A DNA stretch of 64,000 bases from MPNP01 sp026709725 (GTDB lineage: Bacteria; Pseudomonadota; Alphaproteobacteria; Rhodobacterales; Rhodobacteraceae), in NCBI GenBank assembly GCA_965200805.1, contig OZ241384.1:1364001-1428000 (forward strand). Direction: 5' to 3'. The first letter of the stretch is position 1. Every line of letters starts with the position of its first letter. This document shows, piece after piece, positions 63,499 through 64,000 of this stretch. The translations under genes were made by a program, and so were the position numbers. Under the pieces are notes generated by a model that saw nothing but the letters and a program-made list of their open reading frames with translations, had not been told where the DNA came from and ran no database searches.

Positions 63499-64000
63499 AT
63501 GATTGATCGCATTCGGTGTTGGCGCAGCAGCCGGTGGGTTCTTCAGATGCTCGGATGCATCCTGCTTCTTGGGGCGGCAATACCGATTGTGCAGGAGATG
63601 ACCGTCCCGGCCCCGGCCCCGGAGTATATTCCCGCACATCTGCATCCATCACTTCACGCAGATATACCGTCTGGCGAAGGTGAAGGGTCAGCACCTCTCT
63701 ATGTTGAAAATCTCATTGATCCGGCAGGGCAGAAGTCTGTGCATGCATCAACGCTGGCACCCTTGGGTGACGGTGGAGTCAGGGCGTGGTGGTATGGCGG
63801 GACCCGCGAAGGAGCGCGGGATGTCGCCATCTATTCAGCCAGATTTGATCCGGCCTCACGGAGCTGGGGTGAGCCGCAGGTGATCATGACACCCCGGAAA
63901 CTGGCCATGCAGCTCCAGCGACCGATCAGGAAACTCGGCAATCCGACGGCGGTCCGTGACGCACGCGGTCGCATTCATCTCTTCTTTGTGAGTGTTTCGG
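63499..64000 (+). CDS. Sialidase-family (BNR) protein, 5' part
   Basis: Starts at ATG 63499 and is open to the window edge (167 codons seen). An N-terminal membrane or signal segment (VLQMLGCILLLGAAIPIVQE) is followed by a Pro-rich linker and the start of a sialidase-like beta-propeller: VHASTLAPLGDGGVRAWWYG (usually HA...L..G..L..WFGG), DVAIYSARFDPASRSWGEPQ (an Asp-box strand) and KLGNPTAVRDARGRIHLFFV. Members of this group are annotated exo-alpha-sialidases, but many act on other glycans. It is anchored outside the cytoplasm. Confidence 0.8.
   Translation, partial: MIDRIRCWRSSRWVLQMLGCILLLGAAIPIVQEMTVPAPAPEYIPAHLHPSLHADIPSGEGEGSAPLYVENLIDPAGQKSVHASTLAPLGDGGVRAWWYGGTREGARDVAIYSARFDPASRSWGEPQVIMTPRKLAMQLQRPIRKLGNPTAVRDARGRIHLFFVSVS

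Overview
This window reads as a piece of an alphaproteobacterial chromosome of moderately high GC with unusually heavy mobile-element traffic. The lineage call rests on a GcrA cell-cycle regulator (CRWPIGDP / FCG / PYC motifs), the short alphaproteobacterial HPr kinase followed by a mannose-family EIIA and HPr, and the gcrA-argD-argF neighbourhood. I cannot name a genus. A Dot/Icm-type (type IVB) secretion gene set, several decaying restriction genes, toxin-antitoxin remnants and many decayed transposons suggest a host-associated or frequently invaded genome, but that is inference.

Layout. 0-10 kb: tail of an RTX protein, a coiled-coil membrane protein with perfect 21-bp repeats, an L,D-transpeptidase, an SLC13 transporter, pckA, a secreted protein behind a C15 tract, a truncated DNA methyltransferase and a decayed ISKra4-family element. 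10-24 kb: gcrA, argD-argF, an EamA transporter, an aldolase, hprK, then a roughly 2.9 kb insertion (MITE, broken membrane gene, ImmA/IrrE peptidase, IS1 remnant) that separates hprK from EIIA-Man and HPr; then an acyltransferase, a hydroxyacyl-CoA dehydrogenase and gmd. 24-31 kb: a tumE/tumA-like toxin-antitoxin remnant, an 825-residue SAMHD1-like HD protein that ends in a PD-(D/E)XK-like nuclease motif, a small partner gene, and about 3 kb of very GC-rich decayed DNA. 31-40 kb: glpK and a type IVB block ending in dotL (icmO), whose Walker A motif is interrupted by a class 3-like intein; then an FkbM-type methyltransferase. 41-49 kb: a 2.3 kb IS1595-family transposon carrying an adenine methylase and a nuclease, then an m5C methylase plus MORC-like GHKL-nuclease locus broken by a GC-rich transposon. 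49.9-57.3 kb: icmT, dotB, dotC and dotD in one operon, an AT-rich control region with DnaA boxes, and an operon of a tyrosine recombinase, a secreted/membrane protein and a protein with a DnaA domain IV. 57-64 kb: ornithine cyclodeaminase, an ImmA/IrrE gene split by a MITE, an IS1 remnant, a basic protein plus SLATT-like membrane protein, a GHKL ATPase / STAS-like / membrane-protein cassette also hit by a MITE, and the start of a sialidase.

Five related ~149-bp MITEs are present. Four have perfect 8-bp target duplications, as does the IS1595 transposon, and their outer ends resemble that transposon's ends. The best candidates for something new are the HD-nuclease fusion, the transposon-borne restriction-modification pair, the intein in the DotL P-loop, the GHKL/STAS cassette, and the recombinase/DnaA-domain operon beside the type IVB genes. 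Many broken frames lie in G or C homopolymers (C15, G9, G7), so either phase variation or sequencing indels must be kept in mind throughout.
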